Origin: CBDDGJ01 sp965199285 | GTDB lineage: Bacteria > Pseudomonadota > Alphaproteobacteria > RS24 | NCBI GenBank assembly: GCA_965199285.1 | Contig: OZ240687.1 | Span: 1,054,001 to 1,118,000 of the forward strand | Reading direction: 5' to 3' | Length of the DNA: 64,000 bases | Position numbers and translations under genes: made by a program | The notes under the pieces: model-generated | The model's input: the letters and a program-made list of their open reading frames with translations, nothing else | Database searches by the model: none | Told to the model about the DNA's origin: nothing | In this document: positions 39,972 through 46,377 of the stretch, one piece after another | Layout of the letters: each line of letters opens with the position of its first letter | How positions within the stretch are numbered: position 1 is the first letter of the stretch

Positions 39972-40775
39972 CTACGCTTGATCCATGCGCGAGCGGGTTA
40001 ATATCCAGGAAACAACTGATATTTTAACAATATCTTTTTTGCGTATTAATTCCCCATGGCTCTCATACACCTCACGCCCATCAGCTTCGGTGGTTTGTTT
40101 ATAACTATATACTTCAATACTGTCAGACCCTATCAGCCCCATTATTTTAATCGCCAGTACTGTATCATCGCCCATTTTGTGTTCAATACAAACAATATCG
40201 TCCATATTCGCATCAAGACGCGGATCACAAAAGCATATATGGCCGTCAAAAATACCATGCGGCTGCATGGATGCGCCTGTTGCATGAACAGCAAATGTAT
40301 CTTCACTCATGTGCGCGGGCGCTGCTATGTCGAGCCGACTATTTTTCATTGTCGCCCAGCCATTACCATCATCCATGGGTATCATGCTAATGACTCGAAT
40401 GGACGCTGATTGCTCAATCGCTTTTTCGGTCTGCTTCTCATCTGCTTGCTTCTTAGGGTGTAGAGTATTTAATTCACGCACCGGCTCAGAGACACCACTA
40501 TAATTCGTTTTAATGTCAATAATACGTGAGCTGCCATACATCTGTCCCCTACCCGTGAGCAACCACGTTAAAGATACACCATGGTGATAGTTCAAGGCAC
40601 GTAAAAACTCGTTTTTAATGTTTCGATCGCCTTTCAAATAATGCTGAACGGTTCTATATCCTATATCTGTGGTTTCCTGAATATCCTTTATTTTCAATCC
40701 ACTATCTTTCATGAATTGCTTTAAGCGCAAAGATACGCCCAATTTGTCACTTTTTTCTTGACTTGAAACGCCCAA
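39972..40775 (-). CDS. CI/LexA-like repressor (XRE helix-turn-helix plus S24 peptidase domain)
   Basis: A 267-residue phage-type repressor. The N-terminal helix-turn-helix (about 14-60) contains LKIKDIQETTDIGYRTVQHYLKG. After a linker, the S24 domain (about 155-260) shows GASMQPHGIFDG with the catalytic Ser and VLAIKIMGL with the catalytic Lys, so self-cleavage on DNA damage is expected. The cleavage-site Ala-Gly pair is not clear by eye. No ATG exists before the helix-turn-helix; TTG at 40775 or 40742 must be the start. Two direct repeats of its probable operator overlap these starts, which would allow autoregulation. It faces the gene at 40872. Confidence 0.85.
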   Translation of the reverse strand: MGVSSQEKSDKLGVSLRLKQFMKDSGLKIKDIQETTDIGYRTVQHYLKGDRNIKNEFLRALNYHHGVSLTWLLTGRGQMYGSSRIIDIKTNYSGVSEPVRELNTLHPKKQADEKQTEKAIEQSASIRVISMIPMDDGNGWATMKNSRLDIAAPAHMSEDTFAVHATGASMQPHGIFDGHICFCDPRLDANMDDIVCIEHKMGDDTVLAIKIMGLIGSDSIEVYSYKQTTEADGREVYESHGELIRKKDIVKISVVSWILTRSRMDQA

Positions 40776-40866
40776 TTTGTCACATTACTCCCAAATTATC
40801 AACTCTACTAATAGGGTAAATGTCCAAAATGGACAATATAAAAATCGAACTATAAAAATCGACACT
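40735..40866. promoter_or_regulatory. Operator/iteron region between repressor and Cro-like gene
   Basis: ACGCCCAATTTGTCAC occurs twice exactly (40735-40750 and 40768-40783), with a degenerate third copy next to it (40786-40801). Further right is the perfect palindrome TGTCCA-AAA-TGGACA (40821-40835). Then TATAAAAATCGAAC and TATAAAAATCGACAC follow in tandem (40837-40864) and TATAAAA again. The first set probably binds the S24 repressor. The last set resembles short iterons. These three distinct repeats in 130 bp point to a tightly controlled switch. Confidence 0.75.
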
Positions 40867-40871
40867 ATAAA

Positions 40872-41126
40872 ATGAACAATAAGAAAAAATTCTTACCATC
40901 GCGCCATTTGTCTGATGCCGTACTTGGGGCATTTCGTGCAAAAGGTGTGCCATTCGCCAAATGGTGTGACATGAATGGCATCCGCAGAGAAAATGTCCGT
41001 GCCGCTCTTTATGGCAGGTGGACGGGCGAAAAGGCGGATGCTATCTTAGAAGAAATTATTACGGCCGCAGGTGAAGAAACTGTTTCGTTCCTTCTCGAGC
41101 AACGGGGAAAAAACAATGTTCAATAA
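40872..41126 (+). CDS. Small basic protein, Cro-like position (probable DNA-binding)
   Basis: An 84-residue protein starting MNNKKKFLPSRHLSDAVLGAF. Residues about 25-65 (GVPFAKWCDMNGIRRENVRAALYGRWTGEKA) have helix-turn-helix character, with a turn at NG and a following recognition-like helix. I do not recognise the family by name. It is divergent from the repressor, where Cro or an early regulator would be, and overlaps the DnaA-domain gene by 11 bp. It has no good ribosome binding site. Confidence 0.65.
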   Translation: MNNKKKFLPSRHLSDAVLGAFRAKGVPFAKWCDMNGIRRENVRAALYGRWTGEKADAILEEIITAAGEETVSFLLEQRGKNNVQ

Positions 41127-41559
41127 ACGCAAAGCCACCCAGTATGCAGATGTGATTTGTTGGCGCTTACACATTCGGCAGGATCACTTATTTGGCCATC
41201 AAAAATATAGAAGAATAGTCGATGCGCGACAGGCTTTGGCATTTTTATGTAGAGAAGATTTAGGCTGGTCATATCCACAAATTGGTGAATTTATAGGGGG
41301 ACGTGCTCATACAACAATCATGACTATGATTAAAAAGCGATCCTTAACCAAAATTGTCGCGCATTTGATTGTGCTAGCAAAACTATGCGTAGATATTGAT
41401 AAAGCAGAAGTAGAAACAGAAGCAGGTATAGCCAATATCAGATTTTTAATCGATGATGGCCATGAGAATTCGCTCCTCAAAAAAATACACGATATATTGG
41501 AGGACGAGGAAACTGAACGATTGAGCCAAATTGCTAGACTGTATTCGAGACCAGAATAA
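41116..41559 (+). CDS. Stand-alone DnaA domain IV-like protein
   Basis: A 147-residue protein whose N-terminal half (about 5-72) follows DnaA domain IV, the DnaA-box-binding helix-turn-helix. The blocks are DLFG-like DHLFGHQKYRRIVDARQALAFL, then EDLGWSYPQIGEFIGGRAHTTIMTMI in place of the 'S-x-P-E-I-G-x-x-F-G-G-R-D-H-T-T-V' signature. The key Asp of RDHTTV is Ala here. There is no AAA+ domain. The rest (about 80-147) is acidic and helical. The ATG at 41116 overlaps the preceding stop. Such proteins occur in small prophages and, as the N-terminal half of GafA or as GafY, in gene transfer agent control. Either could apply. Confidence 0.8.
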   Translation: MFNKRKATQYADVICWRLHIRQDHLFGHQKYRRIVDARQALAFLCREDLGWSYPQIGEFIGGRAHTTIMTMIKKRSLTKIVAHLIVLAKLCVDIDKAEVETEAGIANIRFLIDDGHENSLLKKIHDILEDEETERLSQIARLYSRPE

Positions 41560-41574
41560 TTAGACGACCAGCCG

Positions 41575-41690
41575 GGCGGAGGTTTATCTCCCTCGCGCGA
41601 ACACCCTACCGGGTATCGCTATTTGTTTCGCTCACAACAGCCTTGCAGGCATAGTGCTCCATTCTCTTGAGAAAGAGGGAGGCATATGGT
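41575..41690. repeat. Degenerate palindromic mosaic
   Basis: Loose matches to the other mosaics: GGGCGGAGG/CCTC pairs, ACACCCTACCGGGTATC (compare GACACCCGGTCGGGTGTC at 21789), TTCGCTCAC, and CAGCCTTGCAGGCA. It separates the convergent DnaA-domain gene and thermonuclease pseudogene. I see no gene in it. Confidence 0.5.
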
Positions 41691-41697
41691 CGTACCC

Positions 41698-42185
41698 TTA
41701 TTCACACCAGCTTTTTTTAGGGGGATAGGATTGTGCTAGTTTAGCGGCAAGCAAGGCATCAGATAAATCTTGTGTATCACCCGCGCGCTGCCGCATCAAC
41801 CGAGCGAAACGAAGTGAAGTGAGATAAGTTGATGCGCCAATAAAGAGGCTGTCGCAATATAACGATTGGCATATTTGCCTTGTTTTATATTGGCAAGAGA
41901 AAGCGGCGCGACGCTTAGCCATTCTCTCGTGAAGGTTTTGGCTTTTTGCGCAAGCTCTTTTTCTTTGTCGCACCTCCCGCGTATTTCTGGTGTGTCTATA
42001 CCCGCAAGCCGAATGGTGGCGGTAATCTCTATCTTTGGCCACACCTCTATGCGGGCAATGAAGCTATCGCCATCTATCACTCTGATAACCTCTATCTCAT
42101 AAGCCGAAGTTAGTTTTTGGTGCGCGCTTAAAGGGGCGCTGATTGCGACAAGAAGTGACAATATCAGTATCAGCCTGGTTTTCAT
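41698..42185 (-). pseudogene. Thermonuclease (SNase-like) gene broken by a 57-bp repeat insertion
   Basis: From ATG 42185 (GGGGG site upstream) the frame gives a signal peptide (MKTRLILILSLLVAI...SAHQ) and an SNase core: VIRVIDGDSFIARIEV, IRLAGIDTPEIRGRCDKEKELAQKAK and SLANIKQGKYANRYIATA. The frame then enters repeat sequence and stops near 41796. The missing C-terminal part, AGDTQDLSDALLAAKLAQSY followed by KKSWCE, is found in another frame just past the repeat, ending at 41700. So a secreted nuclease was intact before the insertion, and the insertion changed the frame. All core catalytic residues (R-L-A-G-I-D-T-P-E) precede the break, so residual function cannot be excluded. Confidence 0.88.
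41790..41848 (-). repeat. Single copy of the 57-bp palindromic unit inside the thermonuclease gene
   Basis: Starts CCGCATCAACCGAGCG and ends GTTGATGCGCCAATAAAGAGG, differing from the array units at 996-1327 by few bases. Here the terminal inverted repeats CGCATCAAC/GTTGATGCG are perfect. Flanking gene sequence on both sides lets the insert be delimited to within a few bases. No truA fragment accompanies it, unlike the copies at 962 and 12914. Confidence 0.92.
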
Positions 42186-42234
42186 GGATACCCCCATTGG
42201 TTCATAAAACTATCAACGCAACGGGGGTTTATTC

Positions 42235-42411
42235 ATAAACGATACCACATGGTATCGGGAGATGATATGCCACTTACACGGCCTGCGATGTATTTCCGCG
42301 AGCGGTATTCTATTCCACCGCCCTCCCGACCTAGTCGGAAGAGCTTTTTGTGTAATACGCTGCCCTAAAAGGCGTATATAAGTGGGGATATCAAGCCCCG
42401 TTACAGCGATA
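42235..42411 (-). ncRNA. Structured RNA with pseudoknot, copy 4 (leader of the thermonuclease gene)
   Basis: On the minus strand: hairpin GGGG-loop-CCCC, then P1 CCACTTATA (42377-42385) with TGTAAGTGG (42270-42278), 9 bp with one G-U. P2 is TCGGGAG (42323-42329) with CTCCCGA (42255-42261), crossing P1. Copies 1, 2 and 6 have CGGGGTG/CACCCCG at this place, so both strands changed together. P3 is GCGGTG with CATCGC, enclosing GAATAGAATA, hairpin CCG-CTCG-CGG and AAAT. A last hairpin CGATACCA/TGGTATCG followed by TTTAT shares bases with P2. The start of the thermonuclease gene follows about 50 nt later. Confidence 0.72.
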
Positions 42412-42440
42412 AGCATAGACCGGCATGATACAAATATCAA
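42412..42440 (-). promoter_or_regulatory. Promoter of structured RNA copy 4
   Basis: Minus-strand TTGATA (42435-42440), 17-bp spacer, TATGCT (42412-42417). The same sequence recurs at copy 5. Confidence 0.65.
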
Positions 42441-42506
42441 TAAGAATTGGAGCAGGCGGTTTGCTCGTAATTTAAGCGGCAACATAATTGTTAGTCTGGT
42501 TTTCAT
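42441..42506 (-). pseudogene. Truncated 5' end of the thermonuclease gene left by a tandem duplication
   Basis: After copy 5, the ATG at 42506 with the same GGGGGTATCC site starts Met-Lys-Thr-Arg-Leu as at 42185, but the match fades within about 12 codons. The sequence then enters the promoter of copy 4. This remnant marks a tandem duplication with a period of about 321-327 bp covering promoter, RNA and the start of the gene. The open frame continuing to 42213 runs through RNA sequence and is not considered a gene. Confidence 0.7.
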
Positions 42507-42554
42507 GGATACCCCCATTGGTTCATAAAATTATCAACGCAACGGGGGTTTATT

Positions 42555-42738
42555 TATAAACGACACCACATGGTATCGGGAGATTAACAACAACCAGAAA
42601 ACCGGTCAAACGGTGTATTTCCGCGAGCGGTATTTTATTCCACCGCTCTCCCGACATAGTCGGAAGAGCTGTTTGTGTAAATGCGCAAGCTCTAAAGCGT
42701 ATGTTTTCTGAGGGTTGTTATTCCCCGTTACAGCGATA
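42555..42738 (-). ncRNA. Structured RNA with pseudoknot, copy 5
   Basis: Tandem duplicate of copy 4 that has diverged where it matters. P1 is CAGAAAAC (42703-42710 minus strand) with GTTTTCTG (42595-42602), 8 bp and unrelated in sequence to the P1 of copy 4. P2 is TCGGGAGA with TCTCCCGA (42647-42654 and 42576-42583), 8 bp, crossing P1. P3 is CGGTG/CACCG, where copy 4 has CATCG, so a G-U became G-C. The inner hairpin CCG-CTCG-CGG and the final hairpin CGATACCA/TGGTGTCG are kept. The region between P1 and P2 differs greatly between the two duplicates, while the core is nearly identical. Confidence 0.72.
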
Positions 42739-42767
42739 AGCATAGACTGGCATGATACAAATATCAA
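42739..42767 (-). promoter_or_regulatory. Promoter of structured RNA copy 5
   Basis: Minus-strand TTGATA (42762-42767), 17-bp spacer, TATGCT (42739-42744), identical in the boxes to the promoter of copy 4, 327 bp away. Confidence 0.65.
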
Positions 42768-42803
42768 TAAGAATTGGAGCAGGCGGTTTGCTATCTATAT
42801 GAC

Positions 42804-43250
42804 CTAACGAAATGCTGCCATGCCTTGATTGGCAAGCGCGTCGGCGCGTTCATTGCCTGCCTCCCCCGCATGTCCTTTCACCCATTGCCAATCTATTTTA
42901 TGGCGGGCGGCTTGTGCATCCAAAGCGCGCCATAAATCATCATTCTTAACCGGCTTGCGATTGGCGGTACGCCAGCCATTGCGTTTCCAGCCATGAATCC
43001 ATTTGGTGATGCCGTCTTTCACATAAACGCTATCGGTGATAAGGGTTATCCGGCTGGCATCGGGCAAAAGTTTTAGCACTTCAATGGGGGCGGTAAGCTC
43101 CATCCGATTATTGGTGGTTTGCGCCGCGCCGCCGCATAGGTCGGTTGCTAAGGGGCTTTCGGGCGGGCTTTTGTGAATATAGGCTCCCCATCCGCCCGCG
43201 CCCGGATTGCCCGTACAGGCACCATCTGTATAAATAATATAATCACTCAT
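42804..43250 (-). CDS. rnhA: Ribonuclease HI
   Basis: A 148-residue RNase H1 that removes RNA from RNA-DNA hybrids. The acidic residues of the active site are visible: YTDGACTGNPG (first Asp), NNRMELTAPIEVL (Glu), LITDSVYVKDGI (Asp) and GNERADALAN (last Asp), with the basic handle region HGWKRNGWRTANRKPVKNDDLW. It overlaps thrB by four bases. The ispH-thrB-rnhA order is standard in this class. Confidence 0.96.
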   Translation of the reverse strand: MSDYIIYTDGACTGNPGAGGWGAYIHKSPPESPLATDLCGGAAQTTNNRMELTAPIEVLKLLPDASRITLITDSVYVKDGITKWIHGWKRNGWRTANRKPVKNDDLWRALDAQAARHKIDWQWVKGHAGEAGNERADALANQGMAAFR

Positions 43251-44224
43251 TTTATAATCCCATAATCAGCCGGTTGGTGGGTGTTGTTATGAAACCGCAA
43301 TCGACGTAAATATTCAAGCGGCGGTTTCGGGTGAATAAGCGCATTTTCATCACCATGCAACCAATCATGCAGGCGGGTGAGCAAAAACCGCATCGCCGCG
43401 CCGCGTGCCAAGATGGGAAGCGCGGCAAGCTCTGCTTCTCGCAAGGGGCGGACCGATTGATACCCCGCCAGCAGATTTTGTGCTTTGGAAACATTGAAAT
43501 TATGGTCATCTTCAAAGCACCAGCTATTCAGGCTAATCGCAATATCATAGGCAAGAAAATCAGTGCAGGCAAAATAGAAATCAATAATGCCCGCAACGTC
43601 CTGCCCTTGAAAAAACACATTATCGGGGAATAGATCGCCATGAATAATGCCGCGCGGTAAATCGCTTGGCCAATGGGCGCTTAAATACGCAAGCTGGCTA
43701 GATATTTCTGTTGCTATATCGGGAGTAATGTCGGCGGCAATCTGATTGGCGTTTTGCTTTAATGGCGCGAACATCGCCGCCCAATATTTTTGCGATAAAT
43801 CATTCTCGCGGATTTTATCAAATTGCAGACCAATATGATGCAGCGCCGCCATTTGCTTGCCGAAAGCGTAACAATGATGCGGCTTAATATTGCTTAACCC
43901 CGTACCAGATAGAAAGCTCACCAGCGCGGCGGGGCGGCCAGCAAGTTCGGATAAAAGCGCCCCATCTTGGCGCGCAATCGGTTGCGGGGATGAAAACCCA
44001 TGCGCCGCTAAATGTGTCATCAGCGCTAGAAAAAACGGCAAATCCGCAATCACATTATCCTGCTCAAAAAGGGTGAGAATATAACGCCCGCTATCGCTAT
44101 GAATATGAAAATTGGAATTTTGGATGCCCTCAATAATGCCCGTAAAAGAGTGGACTTTACCAATCGGATAATCGCTTTCCAGCTGCGCGATTTCAGTTTC
44201 AGTAATCGGGGTGAAAACAGCCAT
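43247..44224 (-). CDS. thrB: Homoserine kinase, aminoglycoside-phosphotransferase type
   Basis: A 325-residue kinase of the APH-like fold (ThrB2 type, not the GHMP type). It shows IQNSNFHIHSDSGRYILTLFE for nucleotide binding, the catalytic block GIIHGDLFPDNVFFQ and the metal Asp in AGIIDFYFACTDFLAYDIAI. It phosphorylates homoserine for threonine synthesis. It lies between ispH (2-bp gap) and rnhA (4-bp overlap). Confidence 0.93.
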   Translation of the reverse strand: MAVFTPITETEIAQLESDYPIGKVHSFTGIIEGIQNSNFHIHSDSGRYILTLFEQDNVIADLPFFLALMTHLAAHGFSSPQPIARQDGALLSELAGRPAALVSFLSGTGLSNIKPHHCYAFGKQMAALHHIGLQFDKIRENDLSQKYWAAMFAPLKQNANQIAADITPDIATEISSQLAYLSAHWPSDLPRGIIHGDLFPDNVFFQGQDVAGIIDFYFACTDFLAYDIAISLNSWCFEDDHNFNVSKAQNLLAGYQSVRPLREAELAALPILARGAAMRFLLTRLHDWLHGDENALIHPKPPLEYLRRLRFHNNTHQPADYGIIK

Positions 44225-44226
44225 GC

Positions 44227-45171
44227 TTAATCTCGTAATTGGGCAGGTAGTTTGAAATGCACATTCTCGCGCGCTGTGATGACATCCTTCATGGTCACAT
44301 CATAGCGCGTTGTAAGCGCTTGCATAAGCTGCTCGACAATAATTTCAGGCGCGGATGCGCCGGCGGTGATACCGATTGTCTGCCCATCGGTGAGCGCCTT
44401 CCAATTCATATCATGAATGCCGGTGATGAGCTGCGCGCGCGGGCAACCGGCTTTTTTGCCCACTTCCACCAAGCGCTGCGAATTAGAAGAATTTTCTGCG
44501 CCGACAACCAAAAGCATATCCACTTGGGGGGCGATAGCCTTCACCGCATTTTGCCGATTGGTGGTGGCATAGCAAATATCTTCCTTATGCGGCGCCGCAA
44601 TATCGGGAAAGCGGTGTTGCAATATGCTGATAATGCTGGCCGTGTCATCAACCGATAGGGTGGTTTGAGTGACATAAGCAAGCGGCGCATCCGGCGGCGA
44701 AACGCGGCGCGCATCCTCTTCGGTTTCAATAAGGGTGATGTGGGCGGGCTCAACCTGCCCCATTGTGCCAATGACTTCCGGATGCGCGGCATGGCCGATC
44801 AGCAGAATATGCCGTCCGGCTTGCGCGTGGCGGCTGGCTTCAATATGCACTTTCGAAACCAGCGGGCAGGTCGCATCAATATACATCATATTGCGCCGCG
44901 TCGCTTCTTCCGGCACGGATTTGGGAACCCCATGCGCGGAAAAAATAACCGGCGCATCATCTGGCACATCATCGAGCGTGTCGACAAAAACCGCGCCTGC
45001 CGCCCGCAAATTATTGACGACATGCGCATTATGGACAATCTCATGCCGAACATAAACCGGCGCGCCATATTTGGTGAGCGCTTGTTCGACAATTTTTATC
45101 GCCCGATCAACACCGGCGCAAAAGCCGCGTGGGTTGGCGAGAATAATTTGCAATCTATCTTTATTGGACAC
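44227..45171 (-). CDS. ispH: 4-hydroxy-3-methylbut-2-enyl diphosphate reductase
   Basis: A 314-residue iron-sulfur enzyme making IPP and DMAPP, the last step of the MEP pathway. The three cluster Cys are in PRGFCAGVDRAI, DATCPLVSKVH and KKAGCPRAQLI. The substrate-binding blocks SAHGVPKSV, GHAAHPEVIGTMGQ, YVTQTTLSVDD and TAGASAPEIIV are intact. It heads the ispH-thrB-rnhA operon and is divergent from the lipoprotein gene. Confidence 0.97.
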   Translation of the reverse strand: MSNKDRLQIILANPRGFCAGVDRAIKIVEQALTKYGAPVYVRHEIVHNAHVVNNLRAAGAVFVDTLDDVPDDAPVIFSAHGVPKSVPEEATRRNMMYIDATCPLVSKVHIEASRHAQAGRHILLIGHAAHPEVIGTMGQVEPAHITLIETEEDARRVSPPDAPLAYVTQTTLSVDDTASIISILQHRFPDIAAPHKEDICYATTNRQNAVKAIAPQVDMLLVVGAENSSNSQRLVEVGKKAGCPRAQLITGIHDMNWKALTDGQTIGITAGASAPEIIVEQLMQALTTRYDVTMKDVITARENVHFKLPAQLRD

Positions 45172-45248
45172 GTTTACTCTTTTCGTGATTTATGCTTCAA
45201 ATAGGTTTAGAAAAATCGATTCTTTTGGTCAAGATAATAGGGAATAAA

Positions 45249-45797
45249 ATGAATATGAAAACAGCATTATTTGCAACTCTGCTCGGCTGTGGACTTGTCG
45301 CTTGTGGGGGGGATAAACAAAAACTGGTTGGGTTTGGCTGCCCTCTCATTTCGCCTCTGGCAACGGTGGATGAGTGGCGTGATCAGCGCAATCCGGCAGA
45401 ACCAGCCTTTATCGTGACCATGCATGAGCTAGAGGTTGAATGCCTTTTTGATGAAGGCGAAACCCCCACCCGCAATATTACGGTTATTGCTTCCGCGCGT
45501 ATTTTGAAACCCGCCCAGGTGGAAGGGCAGACATTTCAAATTCCAGCCTTTGTGGCGCGCTTACGCAATGGCGACCAGCTAGAATCAAATTTTGAGGCCA
45601 ATTTGCCGGTAAAGTTTCCTCCCAATCTACGCATAGAGCAAATTATCCCCCTCTCTCGCTATGTCATTCGGTTGGATTTTGAAGCCGGTGAAACCGAAAA
45701 TGCCAAGAAAAATGAAATTGTTGCCGGTTTTATTCAAACAAAGGCGCAGCTAAGTGAAAATCGCAAAGCGCGCTATGATCGCTTGGTCAAGCGATAG
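45249..45797 (+). CDS. Lipoprotein of unknown function
   Basis: A 182-residue protein starting MNMKTALFATLLGCGLVACGG, a textbook lipoprotein signal with lipobox L-V-A-C. The mature part (about 160 residues) is rich in beta-type segments (FIVTMHELEVECLFDEG, IPAFVARLRNG, VKFPPNLRIEQIIPLSRYVIRLDFEAGE) and ends with a basic helix (QLSENRKARYDRLVKR). I do not recognise the family. The ATG at 45249 with AGGGAATAAA upstream is preferred over the frame start at 45192. Confidence 0.75.
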   Translation: MNMKTALFATLLGCGLVACGGDKQKLVGFGCPLISPLATVDEWRDQRNPAEPAFIVTMHELEVECLFDEGETPTRNITVIASARILKPAQVEGQTFQIPAFVARLRNGDQLESNFEANLPVKFPPNLRIEQIIPLSRYVIRLDFEAGETENAKKNEIVAGFIQTKAQLSENRKARYDRLVKR

Positions 45798-45804
45798 GCT
45801 TCTT

Positions 45805-45935
45805 CTCGTTCACGCCAATGCCTTTCAGGCAAGGCTCCACATTATCTTAAAAAAAGGGGGCGCCCCAACATATCGTAAAAGGTGGCGGCGGGCTTGCAGT
45901 TTACTTTTTAGGCAGCAAGCCTTTCTTTTACCCTC
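45805..45935. repeat. Palindromic mosaic, divergent copy
   Basis: CTCGTTCACGCCAATGCC-TTTCA-GGCAAGGC hairpin module (compare 1336 onward), a run of A and G, GGGCGCCC, GGCGGCGGGCTTGCAG, then an interrupted GGCTTGC/GCAAGCC hairpin (45891-45924) with extra bases in the loop. It lies between the lipoprotein gene and the glycine riboswitch. 45936-46094 holds nothing I can name beyond probable promoter sequence for gcvT (TTGACAGACTC at 46034 and TGTACAATCGG following). Confidence 0.55.
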
Positions 45936-46033
45936 ACCAAAACTCTCGGATGGAGAAGGAAAAGTGAACGCATAATTATGCATCTCGCGCTAGGCTTCAT
46001 TAAAAATCTAGTGGATAAGTTTTATTGCAAATT

Positions 46034-46060
46034 GACAGACTCTTATGACTCTTTGTACAA
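46034..46060 (+). promoter_or_regulatory. Probable promoter of the glycine cleavage operon
   Basis: TTGACA at 46034-46039, a 17-bp spacer and TACAAT at 46057-46062. This is close to consensus and about 35 bp upstream of the glycine riboswitch, so the leader would be nearly all riboswitch. Confidence 0.75.
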
Positions 46061-46094
46061 TCGGAATGATTATTGCGGGAGACATTATTTTCTA

Positions 46095-46265
46095 ATTCAT
46101 GAGAATAAGGCCGAAGGAGCAACCGCCCTCGGAAACTCTCAGGCAAAAGGACCGTAATAATGCATAACTCTGGAAAGAGATGAGGTGACGAACCCGTCAC
46201 CAACGCATCACACCGAAGGGGTAATTCTCTCAGGTTCCGCCATAGGAAAAGACAGAGGGGGGCGC
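46095..46265 (+). promoter_or_regulatory. Tandem glycine riboswitch
   Basis: Two aptamers in series. The first has GCCGAAGGAGCAA, CCCTCGGAAACTCTCAGGCAAAAGGACCG and the closing ACTCTGGAAAGAG (to about 46177). The second has CACCGAAGGGG, TTCTCTCAGGTTCC and GACAGAGGGG. The conserved CTCTCAGG core is present in both, joined by a short linker with a GGTGACG-loop-CGTCACC hairpin (46184-46201) in the second aptamer. It lies 110 bp before gcvT. Glycine binding would switch on the cleavage operon. A GGGGAGAGGTG/CACTTCCCC hairpin (46331-46356) may be part of the expression platform. Confidence 0.95.
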
Positions 46266-46377
46266 AAAGATTTGAAACCAGTTATCGGTGGGTAAGCCTG
46301 CACATAATCTGATTTCGTAACATGCGTTTGGGGAGAGGTGTTAGCACTTCCCCCGTCTTAAGAGGATGGCGGATTAA

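Noticed and set aside
41698..42042. Programmed frameshift in the thermonuclease gene
   Set aside because: The frame change coincides exactly with a copy of a known intergenic repeat, so insertion is the simpler cause; no slippery site is seen.
42213..42518. 101-residue open frame on the minus strand through RNA copy 4
   Set aside because: It starts as a thermonuclease signal peptide but then translates the promoter and structured RNA; the helices explain the sequence better than a protein does.
45192..45248. Longer start for the lipoprotein gene
   Set aside because: The ATG at 45249 gives a perfect lipoprotein signal, whereas the longer form would bury it behind 19 extra residues.
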